Of a stretch of 64,000 bases of DNA, positions 1-8,914 are shown in pieces. The stretch is from NCBI GenBank assembly GCA_963768085.1, contig CAVYGO010000003.1, positions 558,001 to 622,000 on the forward strand, in the 5' to 3' direction. A program made the translations under genes and the position numbers. The notes under the pieces are model-generated. The model had not been told where the DNA came from. It searched no databases and saw only the letters and a list, made by a program, of their open reading frames with translations. This DNA comes from Pukyongia sp963768085. GTDB taxonomy: Bacteria > Bacteroidota > Bacteroidia > Flavobacteriales > Flavobacteriaceae. The stretch's first letter is position 1; each line of letters opens with the position of its first letter.

Positions 1-575
1 CAATTTCCGTTTCGCCTCTCGAATTTGAGGTTCCGGGCACCATTAATTACGCCATTTTCACAAGTAGTAATGCGGTCGAAATTGTGCTCAATTCAACTAA
101 GAAAAGACCTGATTTCAATAATGTGCTTTGTGTAGGCGAAAAAACAGCTCAGAAATTGATGGATTTAGGACAAAATGTGGTAAAAACAGCTAAAAATGCT
201 TCAGAATTGAGCAAATTTATGCTAAAAAACTATAAAAATGAAGTTTTTTATTACTTCTGTGGATCACTACGAAGAGATGAACTTACGGATAACATAAAAA
301 GTTCAAAAAATACGATTTTTGAGGTAAAAACGTATAAAACTGAGCTAAATATGAAGAAATTCGATCAAATATTCGACGGAATCATGTTTTTTAGTCCAAG
401 TGGTGTAACCAGTTTTACTAAAGAAAACAAGCTTCTAAATTCCTATGTTTTTTGTATCGGAGACACGACTGCTTCACGAGCAAAAGCAGAGTCGGATAAG
501 GTATATATTTCCAATACTACTTCTGTTGAGAGTGTGATCGAAAAAACGGTAAATATTTTAAAAGAAAATGCTTAA
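1..575 (+). CDS. hemD: uroporphyrinogen-III synthase, 5'-truncated by window edge
   Basis: An open frame runs into the window from position 3 without a start, so the N-terminus lies outside. It reads FTSSNAVE near positions 57-82, the phosphate/substrate-binding signature of uroporphyrinogen-III synthases, followed by KRPDF, a CVGEKTA stretch and a late CIGDTTA stretch, i.e. the two-lobed HemD fold. The enzyme closes and inverts ring D of hydroxymethylbilane to give uroporphyrinogen III in the cytoplasm. It is the first visible gene of a heme run and overlaps hemE by 8 nt. HemD is poorly conserved in sequence, so the call rests on the motifs plus the hem context. Confidence 0.88.
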   Translation, partial: ISVSPLEFEVPGTINYAIFTSSNAVEIVLNSTKKRPDFNNVLCVGEKTAQKLMDLGQNVVKTAKNASELSKFMLKNYKNEVFYYFCGSLRRDELTDNIKSSKNTIFEVKTYKTELNMKKFDQIFDGIMFFSPSGVTSFTKENKLLNSYVFCIGDTTASRAKAESDKVYISNTTSVESVIEKTVNILKENA

Positions 576-1596
576 GAACGATTTATTTTTAAAAGCCTTA
601 CGCGGAGAATCTGTGGATCGTCCTCCCGTTTGGATGATGCGACAAGCAGGCCGATATCTTCCGGAGTTCCTGCAGATCAAAGCTAAGTACGATTTCTTCA
701 CCCGATGCCAGACTCCCGAACTGGCAAGTGAGATCACCGTACAGCCTATCCGGCGATTTGGCATGGATGCCGCAATTCTCTTCAGTGACATCCTGGTGAT
801 TCCACAGGCCATGAATATCGATGTGGAAATGAAAACCGGTGTAGGGCCATGGCTACCTCAGCCCATTCGCGAGGTGAAGGACCTGGATCGTGTTATTGTT
901 CCGGATATTGAGGAGACTTTGGGTTATGTAATGGAAGCCATAGCCATGACAAAGGAAAAACTAAATAATGAGATTCCATTGATAGGATTCGCCGGAAGCC
1001 CGTGGACAATATTATGTTACTGTGTAGAAGGACAGGGATCCAAGAATTTTGCGATGGCAAAAGAATTTTGTTTTACTCAGCCCCAGGCGGCTCATCAATT
1101 ACTTCAGAAAATAACAGACACCACTATCGCCTACCTGAAGGAAAAAGTGAAGGCCGGTGTGAACGCTGTTCAGGTATTCGATAGTTGGGGCGGGATGTTG
1201 TCACCCACCGATTACCAGGAATTCAGTTGGAAGTATATTCAACAGATCATCGATGCCCTAAAGGATGAAACTCATGTAATTGCCTTCGGAAAAGGGTGTT
1301 GGTTCGCATTAGGATCAATGGCCAAAAGTGGAGCATCAGCACTTGGAGTGGACTGGACCTGTTCTCCGCGAAATGCAAGATATCTCACGGGTGGAAATAT
1401 TACACTACAAGGTAATTTTGACCCTTCCCGTTTATTCAGTCCGCCAGCAGAGATTAAAAAAATGGTAAAACAGATGATCGATGAATTTGGAAAGGATCGC
1501 TATATTGTAAATTTAGGGCACGGAATTCTTCCTAATGTCCCCGTACAAAATGCCGGAGCCTTTATTGAAGCTGTTAAGGAATACGGGGGAACGTGA
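568..1596 (+). CDS. hemE: uroporphyrinogen decarboxylase
   Basis: 342 residues, the usual HemE length. The substrate-binding signature RPPVWMMRQAGRYLPEF is at about residues 18-34, the catalytic Asp region FSDILVIP at 72-79, and the second conserved block GFAGSPWT near 140. HemE removes the four acetate carboxyl groups of uroporphyrinogen III to give coproporphyrinogen III. The ATG at 568 sits inside the end of hemD (8-nt overlap), so the two are almost certainly translationally coupled. The 3' end overlaps the next gene through a TGATG junction. Confidence 0.97.
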   Translation: MLKNDLFLKALRGESVDRPPVWMMRQAGRYLPEFLQIKAKYDFFTRCQTPELASEITVQPIRRFGMDAAILFSDILVIPQAMNIDVEMKTGVGPWLPQPIREVKDLDRVIVPDIEETLGYVMEAIAMTKEKLNNEIPLIGFAGSPWTILCYCVEGQGSKNFAMAKEFCFTQPQAAHQLLQKITDTTIAYLKEKVKAGVNAVQVFDSWGGMLSPTDYQEFSWKYIQQIIDALKDETHVIAFGKGCWFALGSMAKSGASALGVDWTCSPRNARYLTGGNITLQGNFDPSRLFSPPAEIKKMVKQMIDEFGKDRYIVNLGHGILPNVPVQNAGAFIEAVKEYGGT

Positions 1597-2084
1597 TGAA
1601 TATTTGGAGGCGAATACGGCAAATGAGTTTGAAGCAATTATTCCATTTTGGCATCCTGTTCGCGAAAAACCCATTACTAATTGCCCCTACGATCAAAGCT
1701 TCAAAACGTACCATAGCGATTTGCGATCTGCGATTTGGAAGCTTACATCACAGTCACCGAAAAGAGAACGCTTTCAGACATGCACTTTGGAATTGGCAAA
1801 TTTGTGAATATTGTCGAAACAGCGTCAAAAATGATCAAAAAACGGCCAAATGGGCTAAATATGTAACAAAAATGTATGAAAACGTTACAAAAAATGAAAA
1901 TGTGGAAGCTGCGATGGATTTGCACAATAACGCAATTGGACGAAAGCTGTTTTTAGACGAAAAATGGACTAAATCGACTGAAATAGAGCAAATTTTACTT
2001 AAAATGATGGAAAAAGCTATAAAAATCGACAAAATTGAAGAACTTATTAATCTAAAGGATCAACTAGTGTATATTTCAGAATAA
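1596..2084 (+). CDS. DUF6973-like protein in the heme operon
   Basis: 162 residues, no signal peptide, basic N-terminus. Two motifs stand out: NAFRHALWN (about 58-66) and MDLHNNAIGR (about 107-116), which together resemble the DUF6973 pattern (a Phe-Arg-His helix and a late Asp-x-x-Asn-Asn-x-x-Gly motif). The function of that family is not known to me. I chose the ATG at 1596, which shares its A with the hemE stop (TGATG); an in-frame GTG lies one codon earlier. The stop in turn overlaps the next start (TAATG), so the gene is embedded in the hem run. The conserved His, Asp and Asn residues could be catalytic, but that is speculation. Confidence 0.75.
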   Translation: MNIWRRIRQMSLKQLFHFGILFAKNPLLIAPTIKASKRTIAICDLRFGSLHHSHRKENAFRHALWNWQICEYCRNSVKNDQKTAKWAKYVTKMYENVTKNENVEAAMDLHNNAIGRKLFLDEKWTKSTEIEQILLKMMEKAIKIDKIEELINLKDQLVYISE

Positions 2085-2827
2085 TGTTTAAGAACATCAT
2101 AAAAGGGCTGCGCGCCTATGGAGGAACTTTTAACCTAATCAATCAGTTAGGTCTTTGGAAATATTTCGGTATTCCTATACTAATCAGTATCCTAACTGCA
2201 GTTGTAATTGGATTTACCGCTTATGGATTTTCAGATAATATAGGAAGCCTGATTTCGAAAGCCTGGATATGGGAATGGGGTTCGGAGACCTTCAGAACCA
2301 TAAGCGACATTCTTGGTGGAATTATGATAGTGGCCCTGGGCCTTATTCTCTATAAACACATCATAATGGCCTTAAGTGCGCCCTTTATGAGTCCTGTCTC
2401 CGAGAAGATTGAAGCTCATATAACAGGAATTCAGCACGAGCACAGAAAAACATCCTTCGGCGCACAACTATGGCGCGGAATTAAGGTAAATGGAAGAAAC
2501 CTAATCATGGAGCTCTTTCTTTCTATCCCGATATTTATCATAGGATTTATCCCGATTGTTGGATTTATATCGTCTGTTTTACTATTTCTGGTACAATCTT
2601 ATTACGCTGGCTTCGGAAATATGGATTATACCCTGGAACGGCATTTTGGTTACCGTAAGAGTGTCCGTTTTGTAAGTGATCACCGTGGTTTGGCAATAGG
2701 AAACGGCATGGTTTTCATTCTTATGCTGTTTGTTCCGGTACTGGGTATCATCTTTGTGCTGCCACTTTCCGTAACTGCAGCCACCACAGAAACAGTCAAA
2801 ATACTTTACCCTTCAGAAAAAAAATGA
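2084..2827 (+). CDS. EI24/CysZ-like membrane protein
   Basis: 247 residues with about five to six hydrophobic segments (near 28-50, 78-100, 145-180 and 205-235), matching the EI24 domain family that includes the sulfate permease CysZ. The C-terminal half has the family's long double hydrophobic stretch followed by a Phe/Tyr-rich loop (YAGFGNMDYTLERH, about 186-199). Start ATG overlaps the upstream stop (TAATG) and the stop overlaps the hemF start (ATGA), so it is co-translated with the heme genes. The substrate is not evident; location suggests a role linked to porphyrin or heme metabolism, but this is inference from position only. Confidence 0.85.
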   Translation: MFKNIIKGLRAYGGTFNLINQLGLWKYFGIPILISILTAVVIGFTAYGFSDNIGSLISKAWIWEWGSETFRTISDILGGIMIVALGLILYKHIIMALSAPFMSPVSEKIEAHITGIQHEHRKTSFGAQLWRGIKVNGRNLIMELFLSIPIFIIGFIPIVGFISSVLLFLVQSYYAGFGNMDYTLERHFGYRKSVRFVSDHRGLAIGNGMVFILMLFVPVLGIIFVLPLSVTAATTETVKILYPSEKK

Positions 2828-3726
2828 AAGAACAATTTGTAAGCTATATAAGAGGACTTCAAAATACAATTACCTCCCGGCTCGAGGAACTGGATAGCAA
2901 AGCGACTTTTACACAGGACGAATGGCATCGGCCGGAAGGCGGTGGTGGACTAACACGGGTCATTGAACATGGAGATGTCTTCGAAAAAGGCGGTGTAAAC
3001 ATCAGTGAAGTACATGGAAAGTTGCCGGAGAGCATGCAGCAGTACTTTGGAGTAACCGACGCCGATTTCTTTGCTTGCGGTTTGAGCCTGGTATTACATC
3101 CGGAGAATCCCTTTGTCCCCACGGTTCATGCAAATTGGCGTTACTTTGAGCTTTATGATCCACAAGGAAAAATTGTAACACGATGGTTTGGTGGCGGACA
3201 AGACCTAACCCCTTATTACCTTTTTGAAGAAGACTCAATACATTTCCACAAGGTGTGTAAAGAAGCCTGTGACAGGCATCATCCTGAATTCTATTCAAAA
3301 TTTAAAGCTCGTTGTGATGAATACTTCTACAATAGTCACAGAGGAGAAGCACGCGGTGTGGGCGGCTTGTTTTTCGACTACTTGAAAGAGACCGATGAAA
3401 TGACCATGCAGCAATGGTACGAATTTGTTACCGATATAGGGGATAGCTTTCTTGAGGCATATGTTCCTATTGTTGAAAAACGCAGGAAAATTGAATATAG
3501 TCGGGAAAACAGGGACTGGCAGGAGATTCGCAGAGGCCGCTATGTGGAATTTAACCTGGTTCACGATAAAGGAACCTTATTCGGATTAAAAACAAATGGA
3601 CGAATTGAAAGTATCTTGATGAGTCTGCCACCACATGTACAATGGCGTTATGATCATAAGGCCTCTGAAGGAAGCGAAGAAGAAAAGTTAATTACAGTAT
3701 TAAAAAACCCAGTTAATTGGGTCTAA
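2824..3726 (+). CDS. hemF: oxygen-dependent coproporphyrinogen III oxidase
   Basis: 300 residues, full length. Family landmarks are GGGGLTRVIEHGDVFEKGGVN near 39-59, LVLHPENPFVPTVHANWRYF near 89-108 with the two conserved His residues, and the WFGGGQDLTPYY block near 121-132. HemF oxidatively decarboxylates coproporphyrinogen III to protoporphyrinogen IX using O2, so the organism has an aerobic branch of heme synthesis. The ATG overlaps the preceding EI24 gene by 4 nt. hemB follows after 12 nt. Confidence 0.97.
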   Translation: MKEQFVSYIRGLQNTITSRLEELDSKATFTQDEWHRPEGGGGLTRVIEHGDVFEKGGVNISEVHGKLPESMQQYFGVTDADFFACGLSLVLHPENPFVPTVHANWRYFELYDPQGKIVTRWFGGGQDLTPYYLFEEDSIHFHKVCKEACDRHHPEFYSKFKARCDEYFYNSHRGEARGVGGLFFDYLKETDEMTMQQWYEFVTDIGDSFLEAYVPIVEKRRKIEYSRENRDWQEIRRGRYVEFNLVHDKGTLFGLKTNGRIESILMSLPPHVQWRYDHKASEGSEEEKLITVLKNPVNWV

Positions 3727-3738
3727 AAACATCTAAAA

Positions 3739-4713
3739 ATGTATCCATTAAGAAGAAACCGAAGATTGAGAACTTCTGAAGCTATCAGGAGCCTGGTGCG
3801 GGAAACTATAATAACACCTGATGATTTTTTAGTCCCATTATTTATTGTTGAAGGTAAAGCGGTGAAAGAAGAAATTGCATCCATGCCGGGTTATTACCGA
3901 TATAGTCTGGACCGTTTATCATCTGAAGTAACAGAACTATGGTCGCTTGGCCTTAAGTCGGTTTTACTTTTTGTTAAAGTTGATGACGCCTTAAAAGATA
4001 ACTCGGGAAAAGAGGCATTAAATCCGGACGGACTTATGCAGCGAGCCATCAAAACGGTGAAGAATGCCGTCCCTGATATGTTAGTCATGACAGACGTTGC
4101 ACTCGATCCATACTCCAGTTTCGGTCACGATGGCATTGTTTCCGAAGGGAATATTATAAACGATGACACCAACGCAGTCCTCGCGGAAATGGCGCTATCG
4201 CATACAAAAGCCGGAGCAGATTTTGTCGCTCCCAGCGATATGATGGACGGCAGAATATTCGAGATCAGAACACTACTTGAAGACGAAGGATATTACGATG
4301 CCGGAATTATGAGTTATAGTGCCAAGTACGCATCGGCATATTACGGTCCCTTCAGGGATGCACTTGATTCTGCCCCGGGATTCGGAGATAAAAAAACGTA
4401 TCAGATGGATCCTGCAAATCGCGAAGAAGCCATTAAAGAAACACTTATGGATATTGAAGAAGGCGCAGATATTGTTATGGTAAAACCCGGATTGTGCTAC
4501 CTGGATATAGTTAGGGACGTTCGGGACAGTGTAGATGTTCCTGTGGCCGTATATCAGGTGAGTGGGGAATACGCCATGCTGAAGGCTGCCTCGGAAAAAG
4601 GCTGGTTGGATCACGATAGTGTGATGTTGGAACAAATCATCGCGATTAAACGGGCCGGTGCGCACATCATTGCAAGTTATTTTGCGAAAGATGTGGTGAA
4701 ACTGATCTCTTAA
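3739..4713 (+). CDS. hemB: delta-aminolevulinic acid dehydratase (porphobilinogen synthase)
   Basis: 324 residues. The two Schiff-base lysines are visible in SYSAKYASAYYGPF (K196) and VMVKPG (K249). The metal-site region reads ALDPYSSFGHDG (121-132), which carries Asp/Ala in place of the triple-cysteine zinc site, i.e. the magnesium/potassium-type enzyme rather than the zinc type. It condenses two 5-aminolevulinate molecules to porphobilinogen, an early step, although it sits last in this gene run. It lies 12 nt after hemF on the same strand and closes the hem cluster. Confidence 0.97.
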   Translation: MYPLRRNRRLRTSEAIRSLVRETIITPDDFLVPLFIVEGKAVKEEIASMPGYYRYSLDRLSSEVTELWSLGLKSVLLFVKVDDALKDNSGKEALNPDGLMQRAIKTVKNAVPDMLVMTDVALDPYSSFGHDGIVSEGNIINDDTNAVLAEMALSHTKAGADFVAPSDMMDGRIFEIRTLLEDEGYYDAGIMSYSAKYASAYYGPFRDALDSAPGFGDKKTYQMDPANREEAIKETLMDIEEGADIVMVKPGLCYLDIVRDVRDSVDVPVAVYQVSGEYAMLKAASEKGWLDHDSVMLEQIIAIKRAGAHIIASYFAKDVVKLIS

Positions 4714-4723
4714 ACCCTACATT

Positions 4724-5236
4724 ATGAAAAAATATCACCTACTCTCAATATTTCTTATGATGCCATTGCTCACAGGAATCGGACAACAGGCTACACCCAA
4801 AGATGCATTTCTCGAAAAATGGGAAAATTCTAAAAATTACCTCCTGGCTATCGCAGAAGCCATGCCCGAAGAACATTACGATTTCAAGCCAACGGAACGG
4901 CAAATGAGTTTCGAGAAGCAACTTTTACATATACAACGCAATATGGAATGGCTCAGCACTACTTATTTTGGAAAAGAAGAATCCGAAATCATTAGTGAGG
5001 AAAAGACGAAAGCTCAGGTCATTAAATCCCTGAGTGCGTCTTTTGACGCGACCAAAGTTGCGGTTACAAACACTTCCGATGCGGACTTGAAAGTAACTGT
5101 TGAATTCTTTGCCGGTGAAAAGAGTAAGCTTCAGATGTTGAATCTTCTTCAGGATCATGTTACCCATCATCGTGGGCAGTTGATCGTCTATTTAAACCTC
5201 AATGATATAAAACCCCCATCCTATGTTGGTTGGTAA
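4724..5236 (+). CDS. exported DinB-family protein
   Basis: 170 residues starting with a signal-peptide-like stretch (MKKYHLLSIFLMMPLLTGIG) and then a DinB four-helix fold. The DinB metal-ligand positions appear as a His in the LLHIQRNMEWLS helix and as DHVTHHRGQ (about 146-154). DinB-like proteins are putative metal-dependent enzymes, some being thiol-dependent S-transferases; the substrate here is unknown. The export signal suggests periplasmic location. It starts 10 nt after hemB and could be read from the same transcript, although there is no functional link visible. Confidence 0.82.
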   Translation: MKKYHLLSIFLMMPLLTGIGQQATPKDAFLEKWENSKNYLLAIAEAMPEEHYDFKPTERQMSFEKQLLHIQRNMEWLSTTYFGKEESEIISEEKTKAQVIKSLSASFDATKVAVTNTSDADLKVTVEFFAGEKSKLQMLNLLQDHVTHHRGQLIVYLNLNDIKPPSYVGW

Positions 5237-5298
5237 ATATTGAATACTTTTACAAATAGGTTTCCGTAAAATTATAACTTGTAAAAAAATTTAGCCGA

Positions 5299-6402
5299 AT
5301 GACGTTGCTTATCGTATATGCGATACTTTCCATTGTTTTTTCCTTCCTGTGTTCAATCCTGGAAGCCGCTTTACTGAGCTTCACGCCCACTTTTCTTCGG
5401 ATGAAAGATCAGGAAGGGCGAGGGTATGCAAAAACACTTACGGAACTTAAAAAAGATATCGATCAACCCCTGATCGCTATACTTACAATAAATACCATTG
5501 CTCATACGGTGGGTGCCATAATGGTAGGTGTAGAAGCCGAAAAACTTCCTTATAAGGTAGAAATCCTGGGCGTGAATATTGTAGGGATCGTTTCGGCTTT
5601 AATGACTTTGCTAATATTAATAGTTTCTGAAATCATTCCAAAGACGATAGGAGCTACTTACTGGAAGCAATTAGGCGGATTTACGGCAATAAGTTTGAAG
5701 ATCATTATTGCTCCGCTAAAATATACCGGAATCCTGTGGTTGCTCTTGCTTACAACAAAACTCATTGGGAAATCCGCTCATGTTACTAACATGAGTCGCG
5801 AAGAATTTATAGCAATTACCGATGCGGCTGAACAGGAAGGCGTTTTCGAGCAAAGTGAAAGTGCAGTCATTAAGAACTTACTCATTTTTAATTCGGTTGA
5901 GGCCAAAGATGTAATGACACCATTTCCCGTGGTAGTGATGGAGGATGAACAGACGTCACTGCAGGAATTCTATGAAGCTCATAATAATTTGCAGTTTTCA
6001 AGAATACCTGTTTATAAGGATAAAACACATAATATCACAGGATTCGTGTTAAAAGACGACATGCTGGAAGAAATTGTTCAGGATCATGGAAGCAAGGTGA
6101 TGGCCGATATACGCAGGGATATCTTTGTGGTTGAAGCAGAACAACCAATACCCGAACTATTCGAGAAGTTCATCAAGCAACGCGGGCATATCGCACTGGT
6201 AGTGGATGATTTTGGAAATACAATTGGAATTGTCACTATGGAAGATATTATCGAAACACTGTTAGGCCTGGAGATCATGGATGAAAGCGATGCCATTGAG
6301 GATATGCAAATACAGGCAAGGAAGAACTGGGAGCGCAGGGCCAAACGTATGGGAATCAATCTTACCGATAAAAAACCGGAAGATGATGACTCTTCCGAAT
6401 AA
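5299..6402 (+). CDS. CNNM/CBS-domain membrane protein (hemolysin/CorC-like)
   Basis: 367 residues. Residues 1-165 hold the DUF21 (CNNM) transmembrane domain with four hydrophobic segments. A linker with EEFIAITDAAEQEGVF (about 175-190) leads to a CBS-domain pair (about 195-320) that includes VMTPFPVV and ends with GIVTMEDIIETLLG. The C-terminal CorC_HlyC domain of longer relatives is absent; the tail is short and charged. The family is linked to Mg2+/Co2+ transport or resistance, and the gliding protein GldE is a longer relative. It stands alone, with short gaps on both sides. Confidence 0.88.
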   Translation: MTLLIVYAILSIVFSFLCSILEAALLSFTPTFLRMKDQEGRGYAKTLTELKKDIDQPLIAILTINTIAHTVGAIMVGVEAEKLPYKVEILGVNIVGIVSALMTLLILIVSEIIPKTIGATYWKQLGGFTAISLKIIIAPLKYTGILWLLLLTTKLIGKSAHVTNMSREEFIAITDAAEQEGVFEQSESAVIKNLLIFNSVEAKDVMTPFPVVVMEDEQTSLQEFYEAHNNLQFSRIPVYKDKTHNITGFVLKDDMLEEIVQDHGSKVMADIRRDIFVVEAEQPIPELFEKFIKQRGHIALVVDDFGNTIGIVTMEDIIETLLGLEIMDESDAIEDMQIQARKNWERRAKRMGINLTDKKPEDDDSSE

Positions 6403-6450
6403 CACTAATTTCGAAACAGCTTTAGTTTTTTAAAGAACTTCCGAATTACG

Positions 6451-6458
6451 TACATTCG
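6451..6458 (+). promoter_or_regulatory. putative -7 box for the methyltransferase gene
   Basis: TACATTCG matches the Bacteroidota -7 consensus TAnnTTTG at all but one position and ends 5 nt before the ATG at 6464. No clear -33 TTG was found 19-21 nt upstream. A weak call; if right the transcript would have almost no leader. Confidence 0.3.
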
Positions 6459-6463
6459 TAAGG

Positions 6464-6937
6464 ATGGAAACCTTTTGTATAAAATCGCCTGTTGGCAACG
6501 TCAAAATTAGTGGGAATCACAAGGGCATTACCGAAGTTGTGTTTACTGAAGATCTTGTTGAATCAACAGGCAAAATACCTGATTCACTTACCGAGGCAGT
6601 TGCCCAACTAAATGAATATTTCAGCAAGAAAAGGAAAGAATTTAATCTGAAATTAAACCCGGAAGGCACTACATTTCAGAAAAAAGTATGGGATACAATT
6701 CAGCAAGTCAAATTCGGTAAAACACAAAGCTATGGGCAAATGGCCACTATCCTTGGTAACCCTAAGGTAATTCGTGCGGCAGCCTCGGCTAACGGAAAGA
6801 ATCCCATCGCCATTATCATCCCCTGCCACAGGATCATTGGAAGTGACGGCTCGTTAACGGGATATGCCGGAGGATTGCAACGAAAAAAGTGGCTGCTGGA
6901 ACATGAAAGTCCCGTAGTCCAGGCTGCATTATTTTAA
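6464..6937 (+). CDS. ogt: methylated-DNA--protein-cysteine methyltransferase
   Basis: 157 residues. The active-site motif is IIIPCHRI with the alkyl-acceptor Cys at about 121, preceded by the helix-turn-helix segment with IRAAASANGKNP (103-114) and followed by GYAGG. The protein transfers the methyl group of O6-methylguanine in DNA to its own cysteine and is inactivated. No Ada-type regulatory domain is present. Downstream the serine hydrolase starts after 9 nt. Confidence 0.95.
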   Translation: METFCIKSPVGNVKISGNHKGITEVVFTEDLVESTGKIPDSLTEAVAQLNEYFSKKRKEFNLKLNPEGTTFQKKVWDTIQQVKFGKTQSYGQMATILGNPKVIRAAASANGKNPIAIIIPCHRIIGSDGSLTGYAGGLQRKKWLLEHESPVVQAALF

Positions 6938-6946
6938 ATTATTGAT

Positions 6947-8108
6947 ATGAAATACTTAAAGAAATTTGTTACTGGCCTGCTGGTTCTATCCTTACTATTA
7001 GTGGGAACCTTGTATGCCACCGATACGGATTATCTGCTTAAAGCAGTCCGAACCATTTACCTCAACGGGCATACTACCGCTTTCCTGGACGACTACAATT
7101 ACTTCGACAATAGTGTTATAGAAGCAGGCGAACCGTTGGCCTGGCCAACGCATAAGGACTATAATTCGGTGTCTGAAACCGATGAGCTTACCAATATAAA
7201 TACGAAACTGGGTACTGTCGCATACCTAATCATTAAAAACGACAGTATCTGGTTCGAAAATTACTATGATGGCTATGGGAAAACCTCGAAAACCAATTCG
7301 TTTTCCATGGTAAAAAGTATGGTATCCGGAATGATGGGTAAGGCCATTGAAGAAGGATATATTAAAGGGCTGGACCAACCGGTGGGTGATTTCTTTCCTG
7401 AATTCAGTGAAGGTTTGGCGGCGAAAATGACCGTGGGCGACTTGTCTTCTATGGCTTCCGGCACCAATTGGGACGAGGCTTATTACTCCCCGTTTTCTAT
7501 AACCACCAGAGCTTACTTCGATGACGATTTGGACAAAGTAATGCTTGGATTGAAGGTAGTAGAACAACCCGGACAAAAATTTAAGTACGCCAGCGGTGAT
7601 ACACAATTATTGGCCATGGTGATTGAAAAAGCTACCGACAAGCCATTGAGTGAATACTTTAGTGAATCCTTCTGGAAACCACTGGGAGCCAACGCCGATG
7701 CACCCTGGCAAGTGGATAGTGAAGAAAACGGAATGGTGAAAGCCTACTGTTGTGTAGCTGGAAATGCCCGTGACTTCGCGCGTTTTGGTAAATTATACAA
7801 GGACCATGGCTCATGGAGACGGAAAACAATTGTTAGATTCTTCCTTTGTAGCTTGTCCGTGCGGCCCAGGTTTGATAGACAGTCCTCAATATGGTTATGG
7901 TTGGTGGTTATATAATAGCACAGATGGAAAAGCATTCTTTATGATGCGCGGCCACCTGGGGCAGTATGTGATCGTTAATCCTGAGGACGATGTGATCATA
8001 GTTCGGTTGGGGCATAGCAAAAGTCCCGATGCCGGGATAGGAAAGTTTACGAAGGATATTGAGATATATATTCAACAAGCCTATAAAATGCTTAACCAGA
8101 ATTCCTGA
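6947..8108 (+). pseudogene. serine hydrolase (beta-lactamase class C family), frameshifted
   Basis: One gene in two frames. The first part (6947 to about 7816) gives a signal anchor, the SxxK nucleophile motif SMVK (S120), and YAS (about 214-216). The reading continues in another frame as GKQLLDSSFVA, then YGYGWW and the third active-site motif RGHLGQ, ending at 8108. The switch lies near 7814-7821 (tgg-a-gac-gga): one extra base after tgg would explain it. If left uncorrected the first frame ends at 7915 without the third motif. Family members (6-aminohexanoate-dimer hydrolase-like, penicillin-binding fold) are secreted hydrolases of unclear substrate. Either a recent pseudogene or a single-base assembly error. 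Confidence 0.85.
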
Positions 8109-8153
8109 GAATTTTGTACTTTTAAATGACTTCCCAATAATTTACATTTTATT

Positions 8154-8867
8154 ATGTTACACAGAATTAATCCTGAACATATCCTGTTTTTGGATATAGA
8201 AACCGTACCCCAACAAACATCCTTCAATGACCTTGACGAGACCGCTCAACAACTCTGGGAACAAAAAACGCAGTATCAGCGTAAAGATGAATTTACCGCT
8301 GAAGAATTCTATGATAGGGCCGGTATTTGGGCCGAATTCGGTAAGATCATCTGTATTTCGGCAGGGTTCTTTAATTTGAAGGGCGACCTGCGGAATTTCA
8401 GAGTGACCAGTTTTCACGGGGAGGAAGAAACTATTCTGAAAGACTTCAAGAATTTGCTTGAGTCACATTTTAACAGGCCTCATCATCTGCTTTGCGCTCA
8501 TAATGGTAAGGAATTCGATTTTCCTTATATCGCCAGAAGAATGATAATCAATGGTATGACCCTTCCTTCGAAACTGAATCTTTTCGGAAAAAAACCCTGG
8601 GAAGTTCCGCATCTGGATACCATGGAATTGTGGAAATTCGGTGATTACAAGACCTTTACCTCACTGAAACTTATGGCGCATGTGCTCGGTATACCCTCTC
8701 CCAAGGATGATATTGATGGCAGCCAGGTGCGGGATGTGTATTACGAAGAAGCGGATACAGACCGTATAATACAGTACTGTGAAAAGGATACTGTGACCGT
8801 GGCACAGATATTTCTGAAGCTTCGGAACGAAGCAATTTTGGAAGATGATGAAATTCTATCTGTTTAA
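8154..8867 (+). CDS. predicted PolB-like 3'-5' exonuclease
   Basis: 237 residues. The N-terminal exonuclease I motif is FLDIET (about 12-17); motif II lies in CAHNGKEFDFPYIARR (Asp/Asn and Phe), and motif III is near the C-terminus in YCEKDTVTVAQIFLKL. This matches the predicted PolB-like DnaQ-superfamily 3'-5' exonucleases that occur as stand-alone proteins in Bacteroidota. It probably degrades DNA ends with two metal ions; its pathway is not known. It has its own 45-nt spacer from the broken hydrolase. Confidence 0.9.
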   Translation: MLHRINPEHILFLDIETVPQQTSFNDLDETAQQLWEQKTQYQRKDEFTAEEFYDRAGIWAEFGKIICISAGFFNLKGDLRNFRVTSFHGEEETILKDFKNLLESHFNRPHHLLCAHNGKEFDFPYIARRMIINGMTLPSKLNLFGKKPWEVPHLDTMELWKFGDYKTFTSLKLMAHVLGIPSPKDDIDGSQVRDVYYEEADTDRIIQYCEKDTVTVAQIFLKLRNEAILEDDEILSV

Positions 8868-8914
8868 AAGTGATGATTTTCGTAGATTTACCAAAGACTT
8901 TAAAAGAAATTATA

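Noticed and set aside
1535..1807. 90-codon frame across the hemE end
   Set aside because: Overlaps hemE and the DUF6973-like gene in another frame; the latter carries the conserved motifs.
5299..6402. GldE, the gliding-linked CNNM/CBS protein
   Set aside because: The protein is shorter, lacks the CorC_HlyC domain and is not next to gldD or other gld genes.
8870..8914. Upstream ATG of the twin-motif lipoprotein
   Set aside because: It puts 15 residues before the lipoprotein signal, which begins cleanly at the ATG at 8915.
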